A stretch of DNA of 37,545 nt from Bacillota bacterium (GTDB taxonomy: Bacteria; Bacillota; Clostridia; Peptostreptococcales; Anaerovoracaceae): NCBI GenBank assembly GCA_029219125.1, contig JAQXSU010000129.1:1-37545 (forward strand), read 5' to 3'. This document shows positions 8,940 through 19,096 of the stretch, one piece after another. Made by a program: the position numbers and the translations under genes. The notes beneath the pieces were generated by a model. It was not told where the DNA came from and did not search any database. It saw only the letters and a list, made by a program, of their open reading frames with translations. Every line of letters starts with the position of its first letter. Position 1 is the first letter of the stretch.

Positions 8940-9934
8940 AAAAGCGTACTGCAGTTTCTGCGGTGCTGATCTTTCTCGTCATTCCGGTAATCATCGGTCT
9001 GAGCACGATGCTGGACGGCGGAAGCCTGTATATGCTGGGGAGCCTTGCTGTGGTCATCTGCTGCATGGCTCCGTTTTTCATGGTGTTTGAAAAACGGAAG
9101 CCGAAAGCACGGGAGATTGTGCTGGTGGCCATGATGAGTGCCATTACTGTGGCAGCGCATATGTTTTTTCACGTGACAGTACCGCTGCAGATCGGTACTG
9201 CCATGGTTATCATCGCAGGAATTTCCATGGGACCGGAAGCCGGATTTCTGGTAGGGGCACTTTCGAGATTCATCTGCAACTTCTATATGGGCCAGGGACT
9301 GTGGACGCCATGGCAGATGTTCTGCTGGGGACTTCTGGGATTTCTGGCAGGGCTGGCATTTAACAAGGTGGATCTGACGAAGACGACGGATCAGGTGAAG
9401 TCCCGGAGCTTTCATGTGATCATGGGTCCTGTGCTCTGTATGATCGCAGCAGAAGTGGCGGCGTTTGTGACGTTTCTGCTGTGGCCGGGAAGCGAAGCAA
9501 TGGACCTGACCGGCGGTACTTTTTCCGGATTTATGGATGCACTGGGACAGGCAGATGGGCTGCAGGGTATATTGAATGTGCTTGGTATGGTCATCGGATG
9601 GCGGTTTTATGCTTTCGGTGCTGCCGGCCTGATTGCCGGCGTGCTGCTGCAGAGAAAACGGATGCCGGTAGATAACCTGACACTGACCATCTTCACATTC
9701 TTTACAACGGTGATTCTGTATGGAGGACTGATGAACCTCTGTGCCATGTTCACCTCTGCCGGCATCCCGGGCGGCGGCGGAATCAGCTGGAATACGCTGC
9801 GGCTGCTTTACATTACGGGGCTGCCGTATGACCTGGTACATGGTGCAGCAGCGGCGCTGTGCATTTTTCTCATCGGAAATCCCATGATACGGAAAATCGA
9901 GCGAATTAAGATCAAATACGGAATCTATAAATAG
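8897..9934 (+). CDS. ECF transporter S (substrate-binding membrane) component, likely cobalamin/cobamide-specific
   Basis: Polytopic membrane protein with S-component-like AGISMGPEAGFLVGALSRFICNFYMGQG; GGGAGGAGGT RBS 6 bp before ATG 8897; overlaps the A gene. Substrate inferred from the riboswitch. Confidence 0.78.
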   Translation: MGRTEYDPIRRKAVKKRTAVSAVLIFLVIPVIIGLSTMLDGGSLYMLGSLAVVICCMAPFFMVFEKRKPKAREIVLVAMMSAITVAAHMFFHVTVPLQIGTAMVIIAGISMGPEAGFLVGALSRFICNFYMGQGLWTPWQMFCWGLLGFLAGLAFNKVDLTKTTDQVKSRSFHVIMGPVLCMIAAEVAAFVTFLLWPGSEAMDLTGGTFSGFMDALGQADGLQGILNVLGMVIGWRFYAFGAAGLIAGVLLQRKRMPVDNLTLTIFTFFTTVILYGGLMNLCAMFTSAGIPGGGGISWNTLRLLYITGLPYDLVHGAAAALCIFLIGNPMIRKIERIKIKYGIYK

Positions 9935-9953
9935 AAGCGGGAGGATAAAGTAA

Positions 9954-10745
9954 ATGAAGGACCGCATATTTATCGCGACCTTTTCAGACAACGCAGTTTC
10001 GGTGATCCGCAGTTATGGAGTGGGGATTGAACTGAACGATCTGTGCATTTCAGAAAATCTGGATCCGGAGCGGCTGCAGACCACAACGGATGCCATACGG
10101 GAGGAAATCCGCAGTTCCGGCGCAGGAGCGCAGCAGATCATTGCCCATGGACCGTTTACGGAGATCTGTCCGGCCTCCATCGATCACAGAGCGGTGGAGA
10201 TGGGAAGAAGGCGGCTGGATGAGGCGTGGAACGTTCTGCAGGACCTGGGAATCTGCAGGATGGTGGTACATACCGGCTATATCCCTCTGATCTATTATCC
10301 GCAGTGGCAGCTGGAAAAGTCCATTAAATTCTGGAAAGACTTCCTGAAAGATAAACCTTCTGATTTCAGATTATATATTGAAAATGTATTCGAAGATTCA
10401 CCGGAGCAGCAGCTGCAGCTGATCCGCGGGCTGGATGATCCGAGAGTTTCTGCCTGCCTGGATGTGGGTCATGCCCATGCGGTCACGCGGCCGGAATATC
10501 CTGTCTGCCGTTGGATCGAAGAACTGGGACCTTTCATCGGACATTTTCATCTGCACAACAATGATGGAAAGCAGGATCTGCACAGTCCGCTGACGGAAGG
10601 AAACATGAACATGGAAGAAGTGCTCCGTGCCATCGGTACATACTGCAGCCCGGATGTCACCATGACCATTGAAAGCAGAAGCTGTGAAGACAGCGTGCGG
10701 TGGCTTCTGCAGCAGGATAAGCTTCTGCATATGGCAAATTGCTGA
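9954..10745 (+). CDS. TIM-barrel (AP endonuclease 2/xylose isomerase-like) protein; candidate cobamide-remodelling hydrolase CbiR
   Basis: Family-like metal-site segments (VVHTGY, YIENVFED, CLDVGHAH, HFHLHNNDG, TIESR); 20 bp downstream of the ECF S gene in a cobalamin-riboswitch operon. CbiR assignment is contextual. Confidence 0.75.
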   Translation: MKDRIFIATFSDNAVSVIRSYGVGIELNDLCISENLDPERLQTTTDAIREEIRSSGAGAQQIIAHGPFTEICPASIDHRAVEMGRRRLDEAWNVLQDLGICRMVVHTGYIPLIYYPQWQLEKSIKFWKDFLKDKPSDFRLYIENVFEDSPEQQLQLIRGLDDPRVSACLDVGHAHAVTRPEYPVCRWIEELGPFIGHFHLHNNDGKQDLHSPLTEGNMNMEEVLRAIGTYCSPDVTMTIESRSCEDSVRWLLQQDKLLHMANC

Positions 10746-10774
10746 TTGCTATCTGTACTTATATCATGTATAAT
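10746..10774 (+). promoter_or_regulatory. Putative internal promoter for the Cys-rich gene
   Basis: TTGCTA, 17 bp, TATAAT. Confidence 0.5.
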
Positions 10775-10819
10775 GAGTTCGCATAGGAACAATCGAATGT
10801 ATGTTTTGGGGGATGTAAA

Positions 10820-11095
10820 ATGAAAGAAATAAAAACGGAAAATTATAAATTCACACAGCATAAAGCATGTGAGTTCTTCCCATGCCACGATACAAACAAA
10901 CCGGAAGAATTCAACTGCCTGTTCTGCTACTGTCCGCTGTATGCGCTGGGGGATCAGTGCGGCGGCAATTTCAGATATCTGGAGAACGGGGTGAAGGACT
11001 GCTCTTCCTGCATGGTTCCCCATGTGAAGGATAAGGGCTACGATCACGTGATGAGCAAATTCGGCGAAATCATGGAACTGGCAAAAAAGAAATAG
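10820..11095 (+). CDS. Cysteine-rich small domain protein (PF04071-like)
   Basis: CEFFPCH...FNCLFCYCPLYALGDQCGG...GVKDCSSCMVPH cysteine pattern. Confidence 0.85.
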   Translation: MKEIKTENYKFTQHKACEFFPCHDTNKPEEFNCLFCYCPLYALGDQCGGNFRYLENGVKDCSSCMVPHVKDKGYDHVMSKFGEIMELAKKK

Positions 11096-11158
11096 GCTGG
11101 TTTTCGAGGGAATCTGGACGGGACCTTCTTCATACAATAGGCGAAGGAGGTATGGAAT

Positions 11159-11797
11159 ATGTTTCTGGGGATTATCGGAAGCGGAACCATGGGAGCGGTT
11201 CTGCGGGATTATGCGAAAGAAGACGGAACGTTTGATGAGATCGTGATGCTGGAACCTTTATCGGATCAGCCCTGGCCGGAAAAACGGCCGGATCTCCTGG
11301 TGGATTTCAGTCATCCGAAAGCGATCGGAAGGATTTATGATTACTGCCGGAAAAAAGGGGGTAATATACCGGTAGTTCTGGCATCCACCGGATACGGACC
11401 GGAGGAGGAAAAGCTGATCCAGCTGCTGGAAAAAATCTGTCCCCTGGTGCGGAGCAGCAATTTCTCCAGAGGTATGGAGGTCATGAACCGTCTGTGCCGT
11501 GAGGCGAAAAAGGAACTGGGTGATCAGTGTGACATCAGGATGACAGAAGCACATCATACGAAAAAACAGGACCGGCCCAGCGGTACGGCGGTGAGTCTGT
11601 GTCGTGTGCTTGGACTGGATCCTTTTGATGAGAGCCAGGTGCAGAGCCTTCGTATGGGCAGTGTCTGCGGCCAGCATACAGTGTATTTCGCACTGGAGGA
11701 TGAGATTCTGGAGATACGCCATACGGCCATGTCGAAGAAAATTTTCGCCATTGGTGCGCTGGAGGCAGGAAAAAAACTCATGAAGGAATTGACTTGA
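11159..11797 (+). CDS. dapB: 4-hydroxy-tetrahydrodipicolinate reductase
   Basis: N-terminal GIIGSGTMG nucleotide-binding motif; catalytic EAHHTKKQDRPSGTA. Confidence 0.88.
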   Translation: MFLGIIGSGTMGAVLRDYAKEDGTFDEIVMLEPLSDQPWPEKRPDLLVDFSHPKAIGRIYDYCRKKGGNIPVVLASTGYGPEEEKLIQLLEKICPLVRSSNFSRGMEVMNRLCREAKKELGDQCDIRMTEAHHTKKQDRPSGTAVSLCRVLGLDPFDESQVQSLRMGSVCGQHTVYFALEDEILEIRHTAMSKKIFAIGALEAGKKLMKELT

Positions 11798-11864
11798 TGA
11801 AATAAATATGATACAACAGATACACATGATATTTGGGTATTGAATTCACAATGGAGAAAGTAGT

Positions 11865-12488
11865 ATGGAAATTGAACTGAAATATCTGGTGGAGGATTCT
11901 TTCGCCAGAGAGCGTATTTTCGATGACCGGCATCTGCTGGCCCTGACGGACGAAAACGGTCTGGAAACGATTCCCATGAAGGCGGTGTATCTGGACACGG
12001 AAGACAGACAGCTGCTGAAACAGGAAATCGCGTTTCGAGTGCGGTTCGAAGACGAGCGTCTGGTAGCGACCCTGAAATGGGGAGGCGGCGTGGAAAACGG
12101 CCTGCATACCAGAGGGGAACTGAATGTTACAGTGGATGAAGCCTTTCTGTCGGCTCCGTCACTGGATATATTCCGGGGCAGTACGGTCTACGAAGAAGTG
12201 GGACCTCTGCTGGAGGGGAAACCGCTTCTGCCGGTGATGGAAATGGAGTTTGTCCGGAAACAGATGCATATTGATACCGGCAAATCCATCAGCATGCTGT
12301 CATATGATGAAGGAGAAATACGGACCACCTGCGGAAATGCACCGATCTCCGAACTGGAGATTGAACTGTATTCCGGTGACCAGGAAGACATGATTGCCCT
12401 GGGCAGTGAGCTGGCTTCCAAGTATAATCTGAAGCCGGGAAACAGAAGCAAGTACCAGCGTGGGCTGGAATTGCTGGGAATTCTCTGA
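11865..12488 (+). CDS. CYTH domain protein (inorganic triphosphatase-like)
   Basis: Starts MEIELKYLV (CYTH ExExK signature); LDTEDRQLLKQEIAFRVRFEDERLVATLKWGG. Confidence 0.85.
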   Translation: MEIELKYLVEDSFARERIFDDRHLLALTDENGLETIPMKAVYLDTEDRQLLKQEIAFRVRFEDERLVATLKWGGGVENGLHTRGELNVTVDEAFLSAPSLDIFRGSTVYEEVGPLLEGKPLLPVMEMEFVRKQMHIDTGKSISMLSYDEGEIRTTCGNAPISELEIELYSGDQEDMIALGSELASKYNLKPGNRSKYQRGLELLGIL

Positions 12489-12501
12489 TAAAAAAGAAAA
12501 A

Positions 12502-12547
12502 AACTGCTTTTGAGACTGATTTTTTACCAGCAAAGGCGGTTTTTTTT
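12502..12547 (+). terminator. Rho-independent terminator after the CYTH gene
   Basis: AACTGCTTTTG ... CAAAGGCGGTT with two G-U pairs followed by a T run. Confidence 0.7.
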
Positions 12548-12598
12548 CTGACCGGGTGAATAATAAAGTGAAAATGTGGTGAAATCGGAGCATTTTCC

Positions 12599-12627
12599 TT
12601 TACTTTACCAGAAAAACGAGTTATAAT
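12599..12627 (+). promoter_or_regulatory. Putative promoter of tig
   Basis: TTTACT, 17 bp, TATAAT. Confidence 0.5.
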
Positions 12628-12681
12628 ATCATGTAATTGTCTTAGTATAATAAGGTTTCACGAATCAGGAGGATATATTTA

Positions 12682-13965
12682 ATGAAAGCAACTTTTATTT
12701 CCAGAGAGAAGAACGATGTAAAGTTTACCATGGAGTTCACTGCAGAGGAATTCGATAATGCACAGATCAAGGCATATCAGGCTGCCAAAGGCAATATCGA
12801 GATTCCGGGCTTCAGAAAAGGCAAGGCTCCGAGAAGCATCATCGAAAAGCATTTCGGAGAAGGCGTATTCTTCGAAGATGCCATCGATGAACTGTTCAGA
12901 GAAAATTATGTAAAGGCCATCAGAGAACTGGAACTGGACATCATCGACAGCCCGGCAGCAGAATTCACCCAGCTGAAGAAGGGGGAAGGCTTCACTGCTA
13001 CCATCACCGTGGCCTGCTCTCCGATTGTAGAAGTAAAGAACTACAAGGGCGTTGAGATCGAAAAGATTGAAAACGAAGTGAAAGACGAGGATGTGGAAAA
13101 TGACATCAAGAGTCTGCAGAAGAGAAATGCCCGCATCGTCAGCGTGGAAAGACCGGCACAGGACGGTGATACCGTTCTGCTGGACTATGCAGGCTTCGTA
13201 GGTGAAGATCAGTTTGAAGGCGGCACTGCAGAAGGTCAGGAGCTGGTTCTGGGTTCCGGTATGTTTATTCCGGGATTTGAAGAACAGCTGGTGGGCGTAT
13301 CTGCCGGCGAACAGAAGGATGTAGTTGTGACTTTCCCGGAAGAATACCATGCAGAAGATCTGGCTGGAAAGGAAGCAGTATTCCACTGCACCGTTCACGA
13401 AGTGAAGGAAGAGCAGCTTCCTGAACTGGACGATGAATTTGCCAAGGATGTCAGCGAATTTGATACATTAGAGGAATTAAAAGCTTCCACCAGGGAAAGA
13501 CTAGAATCATATGCCAAAGCCGGTGCAGAGAGCCAGATGAAGGACGCTGCAGTAGGCAAGGTTGTGGAGTCCAACGAAGTGGATATTCCGCGCATCATGG
13601 TGGAAGATGAAATCGACAGAATGATGCAGGAGCTGGATCAGCAGATGCGGTATCAGGGTCTGAGCCTGGAGCAGTATCTGGCATTCACGCAGAAGGATGC
13701 TGCTGCATTCCGCGATGAAATCAGAGCAGATGCAGAAAAGGCAGTAAAGACCAGACTGATCATGAACGGTATCGTGGAAGCTGAAAAGTTTGAAGTGACA
13801 CCGGAAGAACTGGAAGAAGAACTGAAGGTTATGGCGATCCAGTATCAGATGACAGCAGATAAGGTGAAAGAACTCATCGGCGAAGAAAACATGAAGTATC
13901 TGGAAAAGGATCTGAAGACGAAGAAGGCGATTGAATTCATCTTCGAAAATGCAGTGATCAAATAA
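12682..13965 (+). CDS. tig: Trigger factor
   Basis: N-terminal ribosome-binding GFRKGKAPRSIIEKHFGEGVFFEDAIDELF; PPIase domain; upstream of clpP-clpX. Confidence 0.96.
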   Translation: MKATFISREKNDVKFTMEFTAEEFDNAQIKAYQAAKGNIEIPGFRKGKAPRSIIEKHFGEGVFFEDAIDELFRENYVKAIRELELDIIDSPAAEFTQLKKGEGFTATITVACSPIVEVKNYKGVEIEKIENEVKDEDVENDIKSLQKRNARIVSVERPAQDGDTVLLDYAGFVGEDQFEGGTAEGQELVLGSGMFIPGFEEQLVGVSAGEQKDVVVTFPEEYHAEDLAGKEAVFHCTVHEVKEEQLPELDDEFAKDVSEFDTLEELKASTRERLESYAKAGAESQMKDAAVGKVVESNEVDIPRIMVEDEIDRMMQELDQQMRYQGLSLEQYLAFTQKDAAAFRDEIRADAEKAVKTRLIMNGIVEAEKFEVTPEELEEELKVMAIQYQMTADKVKELIGEENMKYLEKDLKTKKAIEFIFENAVIK

Positions 13966-14091
13966 GAAAATCAATGCAGGAAACCGCTGCTTCAGCGGCG
14001 GCAGTAAACATAAAACAAGTGGAGCCGGGCGGATTATTTAGTCTTCCCGGCTTCTGTAAAAGATTACCGAAAGAAAGTGAGGGGTATCAGT

Positions 14092-14673
14092 ATGGCATTA
14101 GTACCTTATGTAATTGAACAGACCAGCAGAGGGGAGCGGTCTTATGACATTTATTCCAGACTTTTAAAGGACAGAATCATCTTTCTGGGAGAACAGATCG
14201 ATGAGCATGTGGCCAGTCTGGTGGTAGCGCAGCTGCTGTTTCTGGAAGCGGAAGACAGTGAAAAGGATATCTGCATTTATATTAACAGCCCGGGCGGTTC
14301 TGTGACTGCCGGTATGGCAATCTACGATACGATGCAGTATATCAAACCGGATGTTTCCACGATCTGCATCGGCATGGCTGCCAGCATGGGGGCATTCCTG
14401 CTGTCCTCCGGAGCCAAAGGAAAAAGATTTGCACTGCCAAATGCGGAAATCATGATTCATCAGCCGCTGGGCGGGGTAAACGGACAGGCAGAGGATATTA
14501 AGATCCACGCAGAATGGATCCTCAAGACAAGGGAAAAGCTGAACAGAATCCTGTCGGCCAATACAGGTCAGGATCTTGCCACCATTGAAAAGGATACTGA
14601 CCGTGACAATTTTATGGGTGCAGAAGAAGCCTGCCGATATGGTCTGATCGACAGAGTGATCACATCCAGATAG
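14092..14673 (+). CDS. clpP: ATP-dependent Clp protease proteolytic subunit
   Basis: [33 protein letters not shown]; active-site [21 protein letters not shown]. Start at 14092 preferred over 14077. Confidence 0.97.
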   Translation: MALVPYVIEQTSRGERSYDIYSRLLKDRIIFLGEQIDEHVASLVVAQLLFLEAEDSEKDICIYINSPGGSVTAGMAIYDTMQYIKPDVSTICIGMAASMGAFLLSSGAKGKRFALPNAEIMIHQPLGGVNGQAEDIKIHAEWILKTREKLNRILSANTGQDLATIEKDTDRDNFMGAEEACRYGLIDRVITSR

Positions 14674-14688
14674 CTAGGGGGAATTTGA

Positions 14689-15966
14689 ATGAGTAAATAC
14701 GATGAAAATAAACAGCTGAAGTGCTCCTTCTGCGGTAAGCCGCAGAGTCAGGTACGGAGACTGGTGGCCGGTTCCGGCGTTTATATCTGCGATGAATGTG
14801 TACACCTGTGCATGGACATCATAAATGATGACATAAATGAAGGTAACGCAGCGCCGAAAGAAGAAAAGTACCGTCTTCCGAAGCCAAAGGAAATTACGCA
14901 GACCCTGTCCGATTATGTCATCGGTCAGGATAATGCCAAAAGAGCGCTGGCTGTTGCTGTATACAATCACTATAAAAGAATCAACAATCCGAAAAAAGAA
15001 AAAGAAGGCGATGATGTTGAACTGCAGAAGAGCAATATCGTTATGATCGGGCCGACCGGCTCCGGGAAGACGCTGCTTGCCCAGACGCTGGCAAAAATCC
15101 TTGATGTGCCGTTTGCCATTGCCGATGCCACGGCTCTGACCGAAGCAGGATATGTGGGAGAAGATGTGGAAAATATTCTGCTGAAGCTGCTGCAGGCTGC
15201 GGATTTTGATGTGGAAAAAGCCCAGAAGGGAATCATCTATGTGGATGAAATCGATAAGATCTCCCGGAAGTCTGACAATCCTTCCATCACGAGGGATGTC
15301 AGCGGTGAGGGCGTGCAGCAGGCTCTGCTGAAGATTCTGGAGGGTACGGTTGCCAACGTGCCGCCGCAGGGCGGACGGAAGCACCCGCATCAGGAATTCA
15401 TCCAGTTTGATACGACCAATGTATTGTTTATCTGCGGCGGTGCGTTTGACGGTCTGGACAAGATCATTCAGAGAAGAATGGGTGAGAAGGTTATCGGTTT
15501 TAACTCCGAACAGAAGAACGCCAAAGTGGATGAAAAGGAAATCCTCAAGCTGATCCAGCCGGAAGACCTGCTGAAGTTTGGTCTTATTCCGGAATTCATC
15601 GGCCGTCTGCCTGTGATCGTGACGCTGGAGGAACTGTCCGAGGATGCGCTGATCCGCATAATCCGGGAACCGAAGAATGCGTTGCTGAAGCAGTACAGAA
15701 AGCTGTTTGCAATCGATGATGTAGAACTGGAAATCGAAGATGAGGCGGTACGTGCAGTCGCCCGTAAGGCACTGGAGAGAAAGACAGGTGCCAGAGGTCT
15801 GCGCAGCATTTTCGAAAAGGCTATGACAGAGATCATGTATGAGATCCCATCCAGAGATGATGTGGAGAAGTGCATTATCACGAAAGAAACCATTGAGGAC
15901 GGCAGACAGCCGAAGCTGGTGCTGACCGACGGAAGAATAAAAGAACTGGAAGCTACGGCTTCCTGA
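14689..15966 (+). CDS. clpX: Clp protease ATP-binding subunit ClpX
   Basis: Zinc finger CSFCGKPQ...CDEC; Walker [19 protein letters not shown]+ domain. Confidence 0.97.
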   Translation: MSKYDENKQLKCSFCGKPQSQVRRLVAGSGVYICDECVHLCMDIINDDINEGNAAPKEEKYRLPKPKEITQTLSDYVIGQDNAKRALAVAVYNHYKRINNPKKEKEGDDVELQKSNIVMIGPTGSGKTLLAQTLAKILDVPFAIADATALTEAGYVGEDVENILLKLLQAADFDVEKAQKGIIYVDEIDKISRKSDNPSITRDVSGEGVQQALLKILEGTVANVPPQGGRKHPHQEFIQFDTTNVLFICGGAFDGLDKIIQRRMGEKVIGFNSEQKNAKVDEKEILKLIQPEDLLKFGLIPEFIGRLPVIVTLEELSEDALIRIIREPKNALLKQYRKLFAIDDVELEIEDEAVRAVARKALERKTGARGLRSIFEKAMTEIMYEIPSRDDVEKCIITKETIEDGRQPKLVLTDGRIKELEATAS

Positions 15967-15991
15967 ACAGGGGGGCTGTAAGCCCCTTGTT
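15966..15991 (+). terminator. Weak hairpin/attenuator between clpX and lon
   Basis: AACAGGGGGGCT-gta-AGCCCCTTGTT; poor T-run. Confidence 0.35.
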
Positions 15992-16065
15992 CTGATTTCA
16001 CAGCCGAATCTGTTCAGCCGGAATTCCAACGGGCAGGGCAGGAGCAGGCGGGAAGGAGGAGAAAA

Positions 16066-18492
16066 GTGAGCGAATTTGACGAAATGAAAGATGAGCTGCA
16101 TGAAAAAGCGGAACCGGCAGGAACAGCGGAAGCTGCAGAGACAGTGGAACCTGTGGAAGCGGAAGCTGAGGAAGAAACGTCCACGTTTCCCTGCATTCCC
16201 CTCCGAGGTCTGACGATTTTCCCGCGGACCATCATGCATTTTGATATAGGAAGAGAAAAATCCATCAAGGCACTGGATTTCGCCATGAAAAACGGGAAGG
16301 AAATCTTCGTGACTTCTCAGATGGATGACAATATCCTGATCCCTACAGTGGATGATTTCTACCATGTAGGTACGGTGGTTAAAGTAAAGCAGATGCTGAA
16401 AATCCAGGGAGACAGCATCCGTGTGCTGGTGGATGGACAGTACCGTGCGGTACTGAGATCCATATCCTGTGAGGAGCCGTTTCTGATGGCGGAGGTGCAG
16501 GAGGCAGAGATTCTGCCGGCATCCGCTGAGGAAACAGAGATCCAGGCTCTCATGCGTGCAGCGCTGGATAACTTTGACGAGTATCTGGATTATGATACCG
16601 GGCTGAAGGACAGTGCGTATGATGTGGTGGCTGCCATAGAAGAGCCCGGACTCTTTGCAGACACCCTTGCCACACAGCTGAACATCAAGGTATCGCAGAA
16701 GCAGCTGGTGCTGGAAGCTTTCGATGAGAAGGAACGTCTGGAAGTGATGAACCGGATCCTGGTGGAGGAAAACCAGATCCTGGGTCTGGAACGGGATATT
16801 AATCTGAAGGTGCAGGAAAGCATCAAGAATAACCAGAAAGAATATTTCCTCCGGGAGCAGATGAAAGCAATTCAGACTGAACTGGGCGTGGATGAAGATG
16901 CAGGTGAAGAAGCCGATAAGTGGCTTGAAGCACTTGATCAGCTGGGACTTTCGGAAAAAACAGATGAAAAAGTGCGGAAGGAAATCCGGAAATTCCGGAA
17001 GATGGCACCGTCTTCTGCAGAAAGCAGTGTCATTCGCAACTATGTGGAGACCATTCTGGATCTGCCGTGGAACCGGCAGTCCAAGACAAATACAGACCTG
17101 AAAAAGGCGGAGAAAATTCTGAATGAAGATCACTATGGCCTGGAAAAGGTGAAGGAACGTGTGCTGGAATACCTTGCTGTGATTCATCTGTCCAAAGGAA
17201 TCAAGGGTCCGATTCTCTGTCTGGTGGGACCGCCGGGGGTAGGAAAGACCTCCATTGCCCGGTCCATTGCACGGGCAACCGGCAGAGAATTCGTTCGGAT
17301 GTCTCTTGGCGGTGTACGGGATGAAGCAGAGATCCGCGGCCACAGGAGAACATATATCGGCGCTATCCCGGGCAGGATCATTGCTGCCATGCGGGATGCG
17401 GGTACATCCAATCCGGTATTCCTTTTCGATGAAATCGATAAGATCGGTGCGGATTTCAAGGGTGATCCGGCGTCTGCTCTGCTGGAGGTGCTGGATCCGG
17501 AGCAGAATAAGGAGTTTACAGATCATTTCCTTGAAGTTCCGTTTGACTTGTCTAAGGTCATGTTCGTCACGACAGCCAATACCACGGAAACCATTCCAAG
17601 ACCCCTTCTGGACAGAATGGAGGTGATCCAGGTATCCGGCTATACGGAAGAGGAAAAGGTGCATATCGCACAGAAATATCTGATTCCGAAGCAGGCGAAG
17701 GCCCACGGACTGAAGGGAAAGAGCTTTTCCATTACGGAAAAGGGCCTGCGGGATCTGATCAATTACTATACCAGAGAATCCGGCGTCCGGAACCTGGAAC
17801 GGGAGATCGGCAGTCTGTGCAGAAAGGCGGCACGTCAGAAGGTGACGAAAAAGACGGCCAGCTGTAAGATCACACCTGCAAGCCTGGAAAAATATCTTGG
17901 AAAAAAGAAGTTCCATTATGATATAATAGAAGGTGAGAGCGAGGTCGGCGTGGTAACCGGCATGGCCTGGACCCAGGTGGGCGGCGACACGCTGTTTGTG
18001 GAAACTGCCCGCATACCGGGAAGCGGAAAGCTGCAGCTGACAGGGCAGCTGGGAGATGTAATGCAGGAATCTGCCAGAGCGGCAGTGACATATATCCGTT
18101 CCATTGCGGAGGAATACGGACTGGAAGAAGACTTCTACAAGAAGTATGACCTGCATATCCATGTACCGGAAGGTGCAGTGCCGAAGGATGGTCCTTCTGC
18201 CGGTGTGACCATGTTTACATCTGTCGTATCTGCGCTGACAGGGACACCTGTCCGTAAAGATGTGGCCATGACCGGAGAAATCACTCTCCGGGGGAAGGTA
18301 CTTCCGGTGGGCGGCATTAAGGAAAAGGTACTGGCAGCCCACAGGGCCGGTATCCGGACCATTCTGCTGCCGAAGGAAAATGAGCCGGATATTGATGATA
18401 TCCCGCAGAGCGTACGGCGTCAGCTCCATTTCGTGCTGCTGCAGCAGGCGCGCGAAGCTCTGGAGTATGCCCTGGTAAAAGAACAGAAGTAA
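16066..18492 (+). CDS. lon: Endopeptidase La (Lon protease)
   Basis: GTG start after GGAAGGAGG; LON N domain, Walker [16 protein letters not shown], catalytic [11 protein letters not shown]. Confidence 0.97.
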   Translation: MSEFDEMKDELHEKAEPAGTAEAAETVEPVEAEAEEETSTFPCIPLRGLTIFPRTIMHFDIGREKSIKALDFAMKNGKEIFVTSQMDDNILIPTVDDFYHVGTVVKVKQMLKIQGDSIRVLVDGQYRAVLRSISCEEPFLMAEVQEAEILPASAEETEIQALMRAALDNFDEYLDYDTGLKDSAYDVVAAIEEPGLFADTLATQLNIKVSQKQLVLEAFDEKERLEVMNRILVEENQILGLERDINLKVQESIKNNQKEYFLREQMKAIQTELGVDEDAGEEADKWLEALDQLGLSEKTDEKVRKEIRKFRKMAPSSAESSVIRNYVETILDLPWNRQSKTNTDLKKAEKILNEDHYGLEKVKERVLEYLAVIHLSKGIKGPILCLVGPPGVGKTSIARSIARATGREFVRMSLGGVRDEAEIRGHRRTYIGAIPGRIIAAMRDAGTSNPVFLFDEIDKIGADFKGDPASALLEVLDPEQNKEFTDHFLEVPFDLSKVMFVTTANTTETIPRPLLDRMEVIQVSGYTEEEKVHIAQKYLIPKQAKAHGLKGKSFSITEKGLRDLINYYTRESGVRNLEREIGSLCRKAARQKVTKKTASCKITPASLEKYLGKKKFHYDIIEGESEVGVVTGMAWTQVGGDTLFVETARIPGSGKLQLTGQLGDVMQESARAAVTYIRSIAEEYGLEEDFYKKYDLHIHVPEGAVPKDGPSAGVTMFTSVVSALTGTPVRKDVAMTGEITLRGKVLPVGGIKEKVLAAHRAGIRTILLPKENEPDIDDIPQSVRRQLHFVLLQQAREALEYALVKEQK

Positions 18493-18505
18493 GACAGGAG
18501 ACAGT

Positions 18506-19096
18506 ATGTTAAAGATTAAAAAAGCAGAGCTGGAAACCGTAGCAGTGAAACCTGCCCAGTATCCTCCGGATACCATGCCGGAGGTGGCATTCGCAGGACG
18601 ATCCAATGTGGGAAAGTCCTCTCTGCTCAACCTGCTTACGGGAAGAAAGAGTCTTGCCCGTGTCTCGGGAAGCCCGGGAAAGACCAGAACCATCAATTTC
18701 TATAAGGTCAACGATGCCTTCCGCATTGTAGATCTGCCGGGCTACGGTTATGCAAAGGTATCCAGATCCGTAACCGAAAACTGGGGTGAGATGATGGAGA
18801 CCTATCTGCGGGGCAGAGAGGGTCTGAAAAAGGTCATCCAGCTGGTGGATGTACGCCATGCGCCATCCGCACAGGATGTGCAGATGTATGAATATCTGAA
18901 GCATTACGGGCTGGACGGTATTGTGGTGGCGACCAAGGCAGATAAGGTTTCCCGAAATGAACTACAGAAATGTATCCGCGTGATACGAAATACCTTGGAA
19001 CTTTCCCCGGAGGACCTGGTCATTCCCGTATCTGCGCTGAAGCGCACGGGACAGGATATTTTGCTGGGAGAGATTGAGAAACTTTTGGAGGAGTAA
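18506..19096 (+). CDS. engB: Ribosome biogenesis GTPase YihA/YsxC
   Basis: GRSNVGKSSLLNLL, GKTRTINFY, DLPGYGYA; position after lon. Confidence 0.95.
   Translation: MLKIKKAELETVAVKPAQYPPDTMPEVAFAGRSNVGKSSLLNLLTGRKSLARVSGSPGKTRTINFYKVNDAFRIVDLPGYGYAKVSRSVTENWGEMMETYLRGREGLKKVIQLVDVRHAPSAQDVQMYEYLKHYGLDGIVVATKADKVSRNELQKCIRVIRNTLELSPEDLVIPVSALKRTGQDILLGEIEKLLEE

Noticed and set aside
8855-9991. 378-aa minus-strand ORF opposite the ECF S gene
   Set aside because: His/Gln/Cys-rich antisense translation; the + strand polytopic protein with strong RBS explains the region.
13983-14052. Two hairpins (CCGCTGCTTCAGCGG; AGCCGGG...CCCGGCT) upstream of clpP, considered as terminators or CtsR/CIRCE sites
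   Set aside because: No adequate T-tract and no match to CIRCE or the CtsR heptad repeats. Possibly an RNA processing or attenuation structure, but not supportable.
14674-18696. A 1340-aa open reading frame on the minus strand opposite clpX, lon and engB
   Set aside because: Its codons are register-aligned with clpX and lon. Antisense stops would need sense codons TTA, CTA or TCA, which these genes rarely use. Composition is typical antisense translation (Leu/Phe/His/Gln/Cys/Arg rich) and the sense genes are unambiguous.
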